Shown piece after piece: positions 8,638 to 17,565 of a DNA stretch of 64,000 bases (position 1 is the stretch's first letter; each line of letters starts with the position of its first letter). The notes beneath the pieces were generated by a model, which searched no databases, had not been told where the DNA came from, and saw nothing but the letters and a program-made list of their open reading frames with translations. Source of the stretch: UBA2287 sp037442025 (GTDB lineage Bacteria > Bacteroidota > Bacteroidia > Bacteroidales > Tenuifilaceae). The stretch lies in assembly GCA_037442025.1 (NCBI GenBank), contig JBBIRB010000006.1, positions 1 through 64,000 of the forward strand, in the 5' to 3' direction. A program made the position numbers and the translations under genes.

Positions 8638-9690
8638 ATGAACAACTCAACACCACGGAGCATTGCCATAATTATAGCATTAATTGCAGCACTTGTATCG
8701 AGCGTTGTCTTTTCAATTGTACTATGGAATGCTTCACTAAACTATGTTCTTGCAGCAATTGCTGGTGTTCTGTTTATTTTCATAGTAGTATTTATTATTT
8801 CACAATATTTCCTGAACGAATTCGTATTTCAAAAGATATACCCGGTATATAAAACCATTCATAACCTAAACATTTCGGGTAGGGACCTGAAAACTAAGCT
8901 CGAAGACCGCGATATTGTTGACGATGTGAACCGTGAGGTTCTTATATGGGCTAATAGCAAGAGCAGAGAAATTGATAGCCTTAGAGAAATGGAGCGATAC
9001 CGCAAGGAGTTTATTGGTAATGTTTCGCACGAACTTAAAACACCCATCTTTAACATTCAGGGCTACGTTCTTACGCTACTCGATGGCGGATTGGAGGATC
9101 CTACAATTAACCGCAACTACCTAGAAAGAGCAGAGAGAAGCATAAATCGCCTTATCGCTATTGTCGATGACCTAGACATGATTTCCAAGCTAGAATCGAA
9201 GGTGCTCAGGCTCGAATTGGAAAAGATAAACATTGTGCAGCTTGTCGATGAGGTATTTGAAGCGCAGGAGCTGAGAGCCAAAAAGCGGAAAATTAAACTC
9301 AGTTTCGACAGAAACTACGACAAACCCATTTGGATTCAGGCCGATCGTAAAAGAATATATCAGGCGTTGGTGAATCTGGTTGTAAATTCTATTAGCTATG
9401 GACGCGAGGAAGGCCGCACCATCATTTCTTTTTCCGACCTATTCGAAAATATTATGGTTGAAGTGAACGATAACGGTATCGGTATTCCACAGGCCGATAT
9501 CCCTCGTATTTTCGAGAGGTTTTACAGGGTTGACAAAAGTCGCTCACGCGACCAGGGCGGAACGGGACTAGGCCTTGCCATTGTTAAGCATATTATCGAA
9601 GCGCATGGGCAAACCATAAGCGCACGCAGTAGCGTCAACGAGGGAACCTCGTTTGCATTTACATTAAAAAAGTACAGCGATAAAAACTAG
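8638..9690 (+). CDS. sensor histidine kinase, PhoR-like
   Basis: The 350-residue membrane kinase has two N-terminal transmembrane helices (about 8-30 and 35-57) with almost no periplasmic loop, a short linker, then the H-box SHELKTP (phospho-accepting His131), N-box NLVVN (about 246-250), G1 DNGIGIP (about 278) and G2 GGTGLGL (307-313). All catalytic elements are present. The short loop suggests it senses a membrane-embedded or cytoplasmic cue, or a partner protein. No response regulator is adjacent, so its partner must be elsewhere. It is likely co-transcribed with ribE and overlaps the convergent ABC gene by 4 bases. Confidence 0.9.
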   Translation: MNNSTPRSIAIIIALIAALVSSVVFSIVLWNASLNYVLAAIAGVLFIFIVVFIISQYFLNEFVFQKIYPVYKTIHNLNISGRDLKTKLEDRDIVDDVNREVLIWANSKSREIDSLREMERYRKEFIGNVSHELKTPIFNIQGYVLTLLDGGLEDPTINRNYLERAERSINRLIAIVDDLDMISKLESKVLRLELEKINIVQLVDEVFEAQELRAKKRKIKLSFDRNYDKPIWIQADRKRIYQALVNLVVNSISYGREEGRTIISFSDLFENIMVEVNDNGIGIPQADIPRIFERFYRVDKSRSRDQGGTGLGLAIVKHIIEAHGQTISARSSVNEGTSFAFTLKKYSDKN

Positions 9691-10448
9691 GCTTCGCTTT
9701 TCCCGTAACGTATTTGCTTTGCCAGCTTCGAAGCAAAAACGAACTCGTTCAGTTCCTCATTGTCGGAGTGGAGAATCTCTTCCTTGGTGCCCTCCCACCA
9801 CTTTTGGCCCTTATGAATAAAAATTATTTTGTCGCCTATACCCATAACGGAGTTCATATCGTGGGTATTTACCAGCGTGGTAATGTTGAACTCTTCAGTA
9901 ATTTCTTTTATTAGGTTGTCAATTACAATAGAAGTTTTGGGGTCAAGGCCAGAGTTGGGCTCATCGCAAAAAAGGAAACTTGGGTTAAGGGCAATTGCCC
10001 TTGCAATAGCAACCCGTTTCTTCATACCACCACTAATTTCCGACGGGAACAGCTTGTTGGCATTGGTAATGTTAACCCTGTTAAGGCAAAAGTTCACCCT
10101 GTCGCGCTTTTCGCACTTATTCATGTTGGTAAACATATTCAGCGGAAACATTACATTCTCTTCAACTGTGGCGGAATCGAAGAGCGCCCCACCTTGAAAA
10201 AGCATTCCAATTTGTTGGCGAAGGGTTTTCCTCTGAGCAAAAGGTAGGGAGTCAAATCGGATATCTCCGTAGAATATGCTTCCCTCGTCAATATCGTGGA
10301 GCCCAACTATCGATTTAAGAAGAACAGTTTTACCTGAGCCGCTTTGCCCAATAATAAGGTTGGTTTTGCCTCGCTCAAATTCGGCCGAAATACCCTTTAA
10401 CACAGGTCGAAGGTTAAACGACTTCGAGAGGTTCTCAACGCGTATCAT
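9687..10448 (-). CDS. ABC transporter ATP-binding protein, MlaF-like
   Basis: The 253-residue ATPase has Walker A GQSGSGKT (34-41), signature SGGMKKR, and Walker B FLFCDEP followed by the D-loop SGLDP. The sequence SGGM in place of SGGQ is usual for the MlaF/Ttg2A group that powers phospholipid movement between the two membranes. It overlaps the upstream MlaE-like permease gene by 4 bases. An MCE-domain (MlaD) gene, often the next member of such operons, is not present here, so the substrate-binding part must be encoded elsewhere. Confidence 0.88.
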   Translation of the reverse strand: MIRVENLSKSFNLRPVLKGISAEFERGKTNLIIGQSGSGKTVLLKSIVGLHDIDEGSIFYGDIRFDSLPFAQRKTLRQQIGMLFQGGALFDSATVEENVMFPLNMFTNMNKCEKRDRVNFCLNRVNITNANKLFPSEISGGMKKRVAIARAIALNPSFLFCDEPNSGLDPKTSIVIDNLIKEITEEFNITTLVNTHDMNSVMGIGDKIIFIHKGQKWWEGTKEEILHSDNEELNEFVFASKLAKQIRYGKSEA

Positions 10449-11185
10449 GATAGTAGCAACTGGGTTAGAATAAGGTTGAAAAGCAAAATCATAACGCTGC
10501 TAAAAACAACTGCCTTCGTGCTCGATTGGCCTACTTCAAGTGAGCCTCCTTCCACATTATAACCATAAAAAGCAGGAATTGAAGTTAGAAGAAAAGCAAA
10601 AACTACAGTTTTAACAAGGGAATAGGTTATGTAAAAGGGGATAAAAAAAGCCTGTATTCCATCAATAAAATCTTGCGACGTAACAGCCCCCGTGAGCGAA
10701 CCAACAAACCACCCACCTACAATTCCCACAATCATACTAAGAATACATAGTAAGGGGTTAAAAATAACGGAGGCAACAATTTTGGGCAGCACTAGGTGAT
10801 TAGCCGAGTTTATACCCATAATCTCAAGGGCATCAATTTGCTCCGTTACCCGCATGGTGCCAATTTCAGAGGCAACATTGCTGCCCACCTTACCTGCCAA
10901 AATAAGTGCAACAATGGTTGATGAGAACTCTAATAGAATGCTATCGCGGGCTGCCAGCCCAACAAGGTAAGCAGGCAAAAACGGATTTTCGGTATTGTAT
11001 GCAGTCTGAATGGTTATTACTGCACCCATGAAAGCAGATATAATGGCAACAATACCTATAGATTTAATACCAAGTTTGTCAATTTCTTTCACCAACTCCT
11101 GAAAGAAAATGCTCCATTTCTGAGGACGAGTAAAAACTTTCCGCAGAAAAACAATGTACAAACCTACGGTTTCAATTATTTTCAT
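10445..11185 (-). CDS. MlaE-family ABC transporter permease
   Basis: The 246-residue membrane protein matches the MlaE/Ttg2B permease family: an amphipathic N-terminal segment, the region TIVALILAGKVGSNVASEIG with the conserved GxxGxxxxxELG-like motif and RVTEQIDAL, followed by hydrophobic helices. It forms the channel half of a lipid transporter with the MlaF-like ATPase downstream. Its stop overlaps the ATPase start (ATGA). It is divergent from manC. Confidence 0.9.
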   Translation of the reverse strand: MKIIETVGLYIVFLRKVFTRPQKWSIFFQELVKEIDKLGIKSIGIVAIISAFMGAVITIQTAYNTENPFLPAYLVGLAARDSILLEFSSTIVALILAGKVGSNVASEIGTMRVTEQIDALEIMGINSANHLVLPKIVASVIFNPLLCILSMIVGIVGGWFVGSLTGAVTSQDFIDGIQAFFIPFYITYSLVKTVVFAFLLTSIPAFYGYNVEGGSLEVGQSSTKAVVFSSVMILLFNLILTQLLLS

Positions 11186-11259
11186 AAGTCAAAATTATAA
11201 AAATAATTACATAATGGTATTAATGCTATTCAATTCCTACCTGCGTGAACTTTTGTTTT

Positions 11260-11267
11260 TACCTTTG
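11260..11267 (+). promoter_or_regulatory. -7-like element upstream of manC
   Basis: TACCTTTG matches the Bacteroidota -7 consensus TAnnTTTG and lies 25 bases before the ATG at 11293. No clear -33 box is seen. If used, an earlier in-frame ATG at 11245 would lie upstream of the transcript, which supports the later start. Confidence 0.4.
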
Positions 11268-11292
11268 CAGATCAAAACCAATCATTTTTCAA

Positions 11293-12387
11293 ATGAATAG
11301 CAATAGTAATGTTTTTTGTATAATTATGGCTGGTGGCATTGGTAGCCGCTTCTGGCCGCTAAGTCGCAGTTACAAGCCGAAACAATTCCTCGACATATTA
11401 GGCACTGGAAGTTCACTTATAAGGCAAACTTACTGCAGGGTAAGTCGCTTCTGTAGCCCCGAAAATATTTACATAGTAACAAGCGACATATACAAACAGC
11501 AGGTGCAAAAGCACATTCCCGAAATTTCTGAAAATCAGGTGCTGCTTGAGCCCATGCGTCGAAATACTGCCCCCTGCATAGCCTATGCTACTCAAAAAAT
11601 TGCATTACGTAACCCCAATGCCTGTATTGTGGTTGCACCTAGCGATCATTTGGTTTTAAACGAGGAGGCGTTTCTTAAAACCATATCTACTGCTATCGAT
11701 TTTGCTTCGATTAACAGTGCGCTTCTTACAATTGGCATTAAGCCCAGCCGTCCCGAAACTGGCTATGGCTACATTCAGGTTGGCAAACAGGCAGAGAAGC
11801 GTATACCAAATTTGTTTAAAGTAAAGACGTTTACAGAAAAACCAAACCTCGATTTAGCTCAGGTTTTTCTCCAAAGCGGAGAGTTTTACTGGAATTCTGG
11901 AATGTTTATTTGGTCGCTAAAGTCGATACAGGAGGCCTTTGCAAAGTATTTACCCGATATCCAATCTTTATTTACTGAATCCCATAGTCTTTTTAACACA
12001 ACAGATGAAGCCACTGCCGTAGCTAGTGTATACTCTCAGTGCAAAAACGTATCAATTGATTATGGAATTATGGAGAAGGCCGATAACGTTTTCGTCATTT
12101 GCGCCGAGTTTGGATGGTCCGATTTGGGAACATGGGGATCGCTTTTCCTTAATTCTAAGCGGGACGAGGGTAATAATGCAATTGTTGGTAAAAATGTGGT
12201 TGCTCACAACCTTAAGGACTGTATTGTACAGATGCCTGCCGACAAACTGGTTCTGATTCAGGGTTTAGAGGGTTATATTGTGGTTGAATCGGATGGGATT
12301 TTGCTAATTTGTAAAAAGGACAATGAGCAAGAGATTAAAACATACCTGGGAGAGATATTTGCCGAAAAGGGCGATCAATTTGCATAA
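11293..12387 (+). CDS. manC: mannose-1-phosphate guanylyltransferase
   Basis: The 364-residue enzyme makes GDP-mannose from mannose-1-phosphate and GTP for surface glycans. The pyrophosphorylase signature GGIGSRFWPLSRSYKPKQ sits at the N-terminus, and the FTEKP motif is near residue 180. It ends after the nucleotidyltransferase and left-handed beta-helix-like part, so it lacks the phosphomannose isomerase domain of bifunctional ManC. I chose the ATG at 11293, not 11245, because the extra 16 residues are unrelated to the family and overlap the likely promoter. It ends at a strong terminator shared with the type IX operon. Confidence 0.92.
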   Translation: MNSNSNVFCIIMAGGIGSRFWPLSRSYKPKQFLDILGTGSSLIRQTYCRVSRFCSPENIYIVTSDIYKQQVQKHIPEISENQVLLEPMRRNTAPCIAYATQKIALRNPNACIVVAPSDHLVLNEEAFLKTISTAIDFASINSALLTIGIKPSRPETGYGYIQVGKQAEKRIPNLFKVKTFTEKPNLDLAQVFLQSGEFYWNSGMFIWSLKSIQEAFAKYLPDIQSLFTESHSLFNTTDEATAVASVYSQCKNVSIDYGIMEKADNVFVICAEFGWSDLGTWGSLFLNSKRDEGNNAIVGKNVVAHNLKDCIVQMPADKLVLIQGLEGYIVVESDGILLICKKDNEQEIKTYLGEIFAEKGDQFA

Positions 12388-12421
12388 AAGAAGCGAGGGG
12401 CAATTTGCCCCTCGCTTCTTT
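12387..12421. terminator. bidirectional terminator between manC and porN
   Basis: A perfect 17-bp inverted repeat with a single-base centre (AAAGAAGCGAGGGGCAA and its complement) begins at the last base of the manC stop codon. It ends in T-rich sequence on both strands, and serves both manC (+) and the type IX secretion operon (-), whose last stop is at 12436. Confidence 0.93.
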
Positions 12422-12435
12422 ATTGGTAGTATCGT

Positions 12436-13329
12436 TTAGTATTCCCAAAGGTCGTGTTCGAAAGTAAAAATGCTTTCACGAATTCTGTCAGACTCTTGCA
12501 TATTGGGGATGCCACCAAATGTATACTCATTTATGGCGCGATTATTATAAACATTCGACTCCCTATATATGTAAGAACTGAATTTGCGCTTAAAGAATAA
12601 ATCATCGTATGAATTCCTTTGAGCATCGTTAAACTCGTTGAAAACAGCAGTATTGGCAAGAACAGGTCTTGCGTGTGGGTAGTATATCCAGAATAGTTGA
12701 ACACGTGTAAGTTCCCCTATATTTTCCTCTTCATCGCCACCAGTGCGAAGGGTTTTATAGTAAACCCTCACAGGGCATATTCCAATAATCCGAACTTGAA
12801 TGGTAGAATGCTGCTTATCGAAAAACCACTCCTCCTTCACCAGCAATTGCCGGATTTCACCCCACTTAATTTCCCCTTTAATAACCACTTTTTCCTCGGT
12901 ATTGGTAAGAGGGTTAAACTGAACTCGCTCCTCATCGAGAGCCCCAAGTTTTTGTAGAATCTGATTGTAAGAGATTAGAGTTGAAAACTCATCGTCAATA
13001 TCAGGGTCGTAGGCATTAATCTCATTGAACTTAATGGCCTCAACAAGCCGCTGCACCAAACTTTTTCTATCGAACATCTCCCTGGTTGGATAATACAGCG
13101 GATGGTTCATTTTTTCACGAAGGTCAATGGTTCTCCATACCCGTTTGGTCCACATCATATCTGCTTCCCTTAAGTGAGGGTAGGGTATGGGGATGCGTTG
13201 TGGCATAGTTTCCCTAATGTACACACCATCGGGTACTAGGGGTTCGGATCCTTTTTGAGCAAACGATTCGCCTGCCAAGCAGAAGAAGAAAGCGCACAAC
13301 GAGAAAACAGCAATCCTTTTCATATTCAT
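12436..13329 (-). CDS. gldN: type IX secretion system ring protein PorN/GldN
   Basis: The 297-residue protein has a signal peptide (cleavage near SFAQ, residue 24) and the GldN/PorN core: an early YIRETMPQR region, RVWRTIDLREKMNHPLYYP and WFFDKQHS. PorN joins the lipoprotein PorK in the large periplasmic ring under the outer membrane, and contacts PorM. It is the last gene of the operon, 5 bases after gldM, and is followed by a strong terminator. In this phylum it is needed for export of proteins with a type IX C-terminal signal. Confidence 0.95.
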   Translation of the reverse strand: MNMKRIAVFSLCAFFFCLAGESFAQKGSEPLVPDGVYIRETMPQRIPIPYPHLREADMMWTKRVWRTIDLREKMNHPLYYPTREMFDRKSLVQRLVEAIKFNEINAYDPDIDDEFSTLISYNQILQKLGALDEERVQFNPLTNTEEKVVIKGEIKWGEIRQLLVKEEWFFDKQHSTIQVRIIGICPVRVYYKTLRTGGDEEENIGELTRVQLFWIYYPHARPVLANTAVFNEFNDAQRNSYDDLFFKRKFSSYIYRESNVYNNRAINEYTFGGIPNMQESDRIRESIFTFEHDLWEY

Positions 13330-13334
13330 TATAG

Positions 13335-14966
13335 TTATTGTATCTTAAAGACTAAGTCGTTTAGGTCGCGGGAGGCACCATCGGGGCCAACCGCTTTAAC
13401 ATTGGTAATATTAAGAACCTGACCGCTTCGGAGGTTGTTGATAATCCTCTTTTGGCCTTCAGTAAAAGTTTGCCCCCTTGCGGCTTCCTCTTGCAGAAAG
13501 CCCCCAATGGTTGCGGAAACAGTGAAGCCTGTAACAGTAAATTTCATATCGAAGTCGAAATCGGGGGGCATTTGAGCAAGTACTCCAAATGAAGCTGCAA
13601 GAAGGTTTTTGGGAACCGTTTTTCCTGTTACCCCAATAACTTGCGGTAGGGGGTCGGGCACCTTCTTAATACGGAACGTTTTCGAACCCATGTTGCGTCG
13701 CTGGCCATCAACCTCGGCAAATACGGTTACTTGACACGAAGAAGCGCCTGCTCCAGGGATTACCTCAAAATTATCCCCTTTTCGCTTAATGGTTCCCCTA
13801 TCTATTTGGGCACTAATTTTATCCATGGCAATACCCGAAATAGAAATATCTACAGGATTTTCTATACCTAAGTAAAAAACGTTCATCTTAGCAGGAGAAA
13901 TAACAATATTTGGGGTTTCTACCAAATATTCGTGCTTAAATGGCCTGCGAATCTTGTTGCCTGTAGGTCCTGTAACTTCAATCATGCCAGCCCATGAATT
14001 TTTACCTAACCTTGAGGCTCGTTCTTTGTAAACTCCCCTTCCGTTAATAATGGGCAAAGTACGGGAATCACCCACAATTTTGTAATCAACCTCCCCCGAC
14101 TCATTTTTATATGACTCTACACGTCCTATATAAATTTGAGGGCTTTGTGTAGTATCAGAAGCAGCTAAGAATATTTCGGCGGCAAACTCGTTCCCTTGAA
14201 TTACATAGTTTGAAGTTGGTATTACCACTGCATCAATCTTGTTAACCTTAAAATCGTCGGCATCAACCTGCTGTAAAAGATAACTCACAACCTCAGACTC
14301 TAAATTAAGAACGTCTACCTGAACCTTGGTAAGCTGTGGAAAAACTGCAACCAAAGGAAGATGATCGAAACGAGACGATTCCCAAGTGTGAATGGTACCA
14401 TCATCTTTTCTGGGAGGATCTTCAGTATTGAGAATGCTGATTATTGACTCAATTAGCTGAGGTGCTTTATTTGGATCGACAAACGACACCAAGAGCTCAC
14501 GAAACGAAACGATTTTATTTTTAAGTTCAAACGCTTTACCGTTTTTAGTTGGACCTATAAGAACCTGGCTGCCTACATTCAAATCTCCCTTTTTCCCAAG
14601 TTTTGCCGGATCAACCTGTTTGTCTTCAGAAATGGCTTTCGATTTTTCTTTTTCTGCGGTTACAACCACTTCTATCTTCAAATCTTGTACGTATGTAAAT
14701 AGTTCGTTTGCACGGCTTCTAACTTCGTCGGCTTTCGATTTCCAAGGGCCGACCTTGGTGGGATTTAGCGTGTATGCCTTATCAATTTGGCCGTAAAGTT
14801 TTTCATTCTTTATTTTGAAACTTCGGGTTGTTCGAGACAATCCATTTTCCACAAGAACAAAGGCATCGAGTACTTCGGCCGAAACGTTCATGGCTAGCAT
14901 GGCCGTTAGCACTAGGTACATCATACCTATCATTTTCTGTCTTGGGGTTTCTTTGCCGTGACCCAT
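13335..14966 (-). CDS. gldM: type IX secretion system motor protein PorM/GldM
   Basis: The 543-residue protein has one N-terminal transmembrane helix (about 11-29) and a long periplasmic part made of the four GldM domains. Arg9, just before the helix, is at the position of the conserved arginine that pairs with a glutamate in GldL helix 2 in known systems. Two GldM with five GldL form the proton-driven motor that drives the machine. The end has the usual beta-rich domain (FDFDMKFTVTGF region). It lies 25 bases after gldL and 5 bases before gldN. Confidence 0.96.
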   Translation of the reverse strand: MGHGKETPRQKMIGMMYLVLTAMLAMNVSAEVLDAFVLVENGLSRTTRSFKIKNEKLYGQIDKAYTLNPTKVGPWKSKADEVRSRANELFTYVQDLKIEVVVTAEKEKSKAISEDKQVDPAKLGKKGDLNVGSQVLIGPTKNGKAFELKNKIVSFRELLVSFVDPNKAPQLIESIISILNTEDPPRKDDGTIHTWESSRFDHLPLVAVFPQLTKVQVDVLNLESEVVSYLLQQVDADDFKVNKIDAVVIPTSNYVIQGNEFAAEIFLAASDTTQSPQIYIGRVESYKNESGEVDYKIVGDSRTLPIINGRGVYKERASRLGKNSWAGMIEVTGPTGNKIRRPFKHEYLVETPNIVISPAKMNVFYLGIENPVDISISGIAMDKISAQIDRGTIKRKGDNFEVIPGAGASSCQVTVFAEVDGQRRNMGSKTFRIKKVPDPLPQVIGVTGKTVPKNLLAASFGVLAQMPPDFDFDMKFTVTGFTVSATIGGFLQEEAARGQTFTEGQKRIINNLRSGQVLNITNVKAVGPDGASRDLNDLVFKIQ

Positions 14967-14991
14967 AGTTGGATATTACCTAAGGTGAAAT

Positions 14992-16137
14992 TTATTTTCC
15001 ATTCGACATAACATTCATGGCCGAAAGCATATTGCCATAAACGGTATTTAAATTAGAGATGTTTTTATTCAGTAAGCCAAGAGCTTCCGTAAACTTCTCG
15101 GTTTCGCTAACAGACACATTTAACTTCTTAATCATTCCTTCTACTCCAGAATAAACCGATTCTGATTGTTTTAGGCGTTCGGTTGTTCCCTGCAGGTGTA
15201 GCTCATGAGCTGCATTAAGTGCTGCCATGCTTTTATTCAGCTTTTCGAGCTGTTCATGGTAACTACCGCTATCCTTAGAAACAACTTCACCATTGGCGCG
15301 CATTGCATCGGCAAGTTGGCTATATGTTGCAGTAAGGTTAGCTGCTGCCCCACTAATCTGCGAGGCAACCTCATTGCCCGACTCCACTATACGCTGACTT
15401 ACTGTTTCGCCAGCTTTAGTTAAAGAATCTTCAAGGTTATTAACCGAACGGCTAACTCCGCTCATGAAATTTTGTCCACTTTCTGCAACATTACCTGCGG
15501 TTTTTTGGAAACTCTCAGCGAGAATGTTAACCGATTCGTTGAGAACTTCTCCGCTTTGTTGGTAGCTGTTGGTGAAGTTCGAAACGGCACCAGTCGCTTG
15601 TTTCATCCGGTCGGTAAACTGATTGGTTGCAGATGCTGCTTCTGAAATATCGGCAATTTTTGCAGATGCTTCGCTCAGCTTATTAAGGCCCTTACTAACC
15701 TTTTCGAAAAGTTCGGGACTTAGTTCTGCGCTTTCAAGCATTTTGTTCAGTTTATCGGAATAGCCAGCGGGAGTTCCATGGCTTACAGCAACGCCACCTC
15801 CACCAATTGCGGCAACTAATGCCTCTTTTAGTGAATCAGCGTTGAGCCCTTCGTTGTTTTTTCTGTAGTTTCGAATTTCTTCTTCATCATCCATCATGGC
15901 AAGTTCTGGATAAACTAAAGTCCAGTCAACCTCTTCGTGAATGGGCTCAAAGGCTGAGAAGAAGAAAATGATAACCTCAACTGTCATACCTATGGTTAGC
16001 ATCTCACCAGCAAAAGGCCAGTGCTGAAGTTTAAAAAGTGCTCCGGCAAGAACAACTGCAGCACCCCAACCGTAGAGGTACTTCATGAAGTTCTTCCACT
16101 TTTTACCTTGTACTATTTCAGATATGTTGAATCCCAT
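14992..16137 (-). CDS. gldL: type IX secretion system motor protein PorL/GldL
   Basis: This inner-membrane protein has two transmembrane helices (about 23-38 and 46-62) and a long cytoplasmic coiled-coil-rich tail. The conserved LFKLQHWPFAGEML segment lies between helices, and Glu54 in helix 2 (TVEVIIFFF) fits the intramembrane glutamate thought to take part in proton flow. At 381 residues it is longer than many GldL proteins (around 210-310), with the extra length in the Ser/Asn/Ala-rich coiled-coil tail that contains repeated methyl-accepting-like heptads. It lies between gldK and gldM. Confidence 0.95.
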   Translation of the reverse strand: MGFNISEIVQGKKWKNFMKYLYGWGAAVVLAGALFKLQHWPFAGEMLTIGMTVEVIIFFFSAFEPIHEEVDWTLVYPELAMMDDEEEIRNYRKNNEGLNADSLKEALVAAIGGGGVAVSHGTPAGYSDKLNKMLESAELSPELFEKVSKGLNKLSEASAKIADISEAASATNQFTDRMKQATGAVSNFTNSYQQSGEVLNESVNILAESFQKTAGNVAESGQNFMSGVSRSVNNLEDSLTKAGETVSQRIVESGNEVASQISGAAANLTATYSQLADAMRANGEVVSKDSGSYHEQLEKLNKSMAALNAAHELHLQGTTERLKQSESVYSGVEGMIKKLNVSVSETEKFTEALGLLNKNISNLNTVYGNMLSAMNVMSNGK

Positions 16138-16171
16138 TTGATTAAATTGTTAGGGTGGATGTTAAGGGTAA

Positions 16172-17509
16172 CTATTTTGAGCCTAGATAAGAACGTACGC
16201 ATCTGAAACCAATATACGACTTTGAAGTATCTTGGTATTCAAAGGTTCGAGCCCCAACCTGAAGGAAATAACCAATATCTTTCCAGCTGCCTCCTCTAAC
16301 AACCTTGCGCTTTAATGCAGGAGGATCATTAGGTTTGGCATTGTATTTATAATCGGGGTTCATATCGTGAATGAAGGAGTACGCGCTTTCGTCGAAAGCA
16401 TTGGCTGTCCACTCGGCAACATTACCCGACATGTCGTATAGTCCGTAATCGTTAGGCTGGTAACTGGCAACAGGAAGAGTTGTAAAACCACCATCGTCGA
16501 CATAATTACCGCGAAGCGGTTTGAAATTGGCCAGGAAGCATCCCTCAGAGTTACGGGTATAGGGGCCACCCCATGGATACATTCCAAGGTCTAATCCGCC
16601 ACGAGCGGCATATTCCCATTCTGCTTCGGTAGGTAATCTGTAGTCAGAAACGTAAGAGTATCCACCACGAGCCAAGAATTTATTAAGGTATTGGGTTCTC
16701 CAAATGGTAAAGGCATAAGCTTGCCTCCACGAAACACCCACAACGGGGTAGTTGTCGAACGAGGGATGCCAGAAATAATGGGTTGCGTAGGGTTCGTTGT
16801 AGGAGTATGTAAAATCGCTAATCCAGCAAAGCGTGTCGGGATAAACATTAACTTTATCGCGAATAATGAAGGCCGAACGATCAGTTACTTTTACGGAAAC
16901 CCCCATATTGTTAACAACCTCAGCGTTCTCTTCATAGGCACCAGTTTCGAAGTTGAAACGATTCTTTTTTTGTGCAGCCTGCTTCAGGTCGATCCAGAAG
17001 AACTCGTACATTAACTTTCGGGTATCAATTTCTTTCCGATTATAGAAGCGTTCTCCTTTAGTATAGTACATTTCGTTGAGGATTTCATTTTGCTCCTCGT
17101 CGCGATTATCAATTAGAATATCCCAGTTTAAAACAGGGGGATCAATCTCGTTACCAAATTCGTCTTCAGAAATAGCAAAGTCGTCAATTTGTTCGGATAG
17201 TTTGCGGCGTGCTATGGAGTCGCGAACATAAAATACGAATTGGCGATATTGGTTATTGGTAATTTCAGCTTGGTCCATCCAAAAGGCATCAACCGAAATG
17301 GTTTTAACTGGGGCATTTATTGCCCAAGCAACATCCTGATCGTTGCTTCCCATGTTAAACGATCCCATGGGAACAAATACCATGTTGTATGGGGTTGGGT
17401 CTTGGTAGCCTTTTCTACCAGGAACCCCTACGAGTTCTCCATTATCGCTTGAAGCACATCCACTTAGTAGTACCGCAACGAAAACAATTGGAACAAGAAA
17501 CTTTTTCAT
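16172..17509 (-). CDS. gldK: type IX secretion system lipoprotein PorK/GldK
   Basis: The 445-residue protein has a lipoprotein signal with lipobox LLSGC (Cys18) and a formylglycine-generating-enzyme/SUMF1-like domain: FVPMGSFNMGS near residue 45, RLPTEAEWEYAARGG (about 310), and the closing GFRCVRSY. In PorK this fold is structural, forming the ring at the inner face of the outer membrane with PorN. It is the second gene of the operon, 56 bases after porP. It is a predicted substrate of Lgt encoded at 7038-7835. Confidence 0.95.
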   Translation of the reverse strand: MKKFLVPIVFVAVLLSGCASSDNGELVGVPGRKGYQDPTPYNMVFVPMGSFNMGSNDQDVAWAINAPVKTISVDAFWMDQAEITNNQYRQFVFYVRDSIARRKLSEQIDDFAISEDEFGNEIDPPVLNWDILIDNRDEEQNEILNEMYYTKGERFYNRKEIDTRKLMYEFFWIDLKQAAQKKNRFNFETGAYEENAEVVNNMGVSVKVTDRSAFIIRDKVNVYPDTLCWISDFTYSYNEPYATHYFWHPSFDNYPVVGVSWRQAYAFTIWRTQYLNKFLARGGYSYVSDYRLPTEAEWEYAARGGLDLGMYPWGGPYTRNSEGCFLANFKPLRGNYVDDGGFTTLPVASYQPNDYGLYDMSGNVAEWTANAFDESAYSFIHDMNPDYKYNAKPNDPPALKRKVVRGGSWKDIGYFLQVGARTFEYQDTSKSYIGFRCVRSYLGSK

Positions 17510-17565
17510 AGCACTCCGTTTATTAATGCAAATAACGTAAAATATTTTAAAATCGCCTTAATTAA

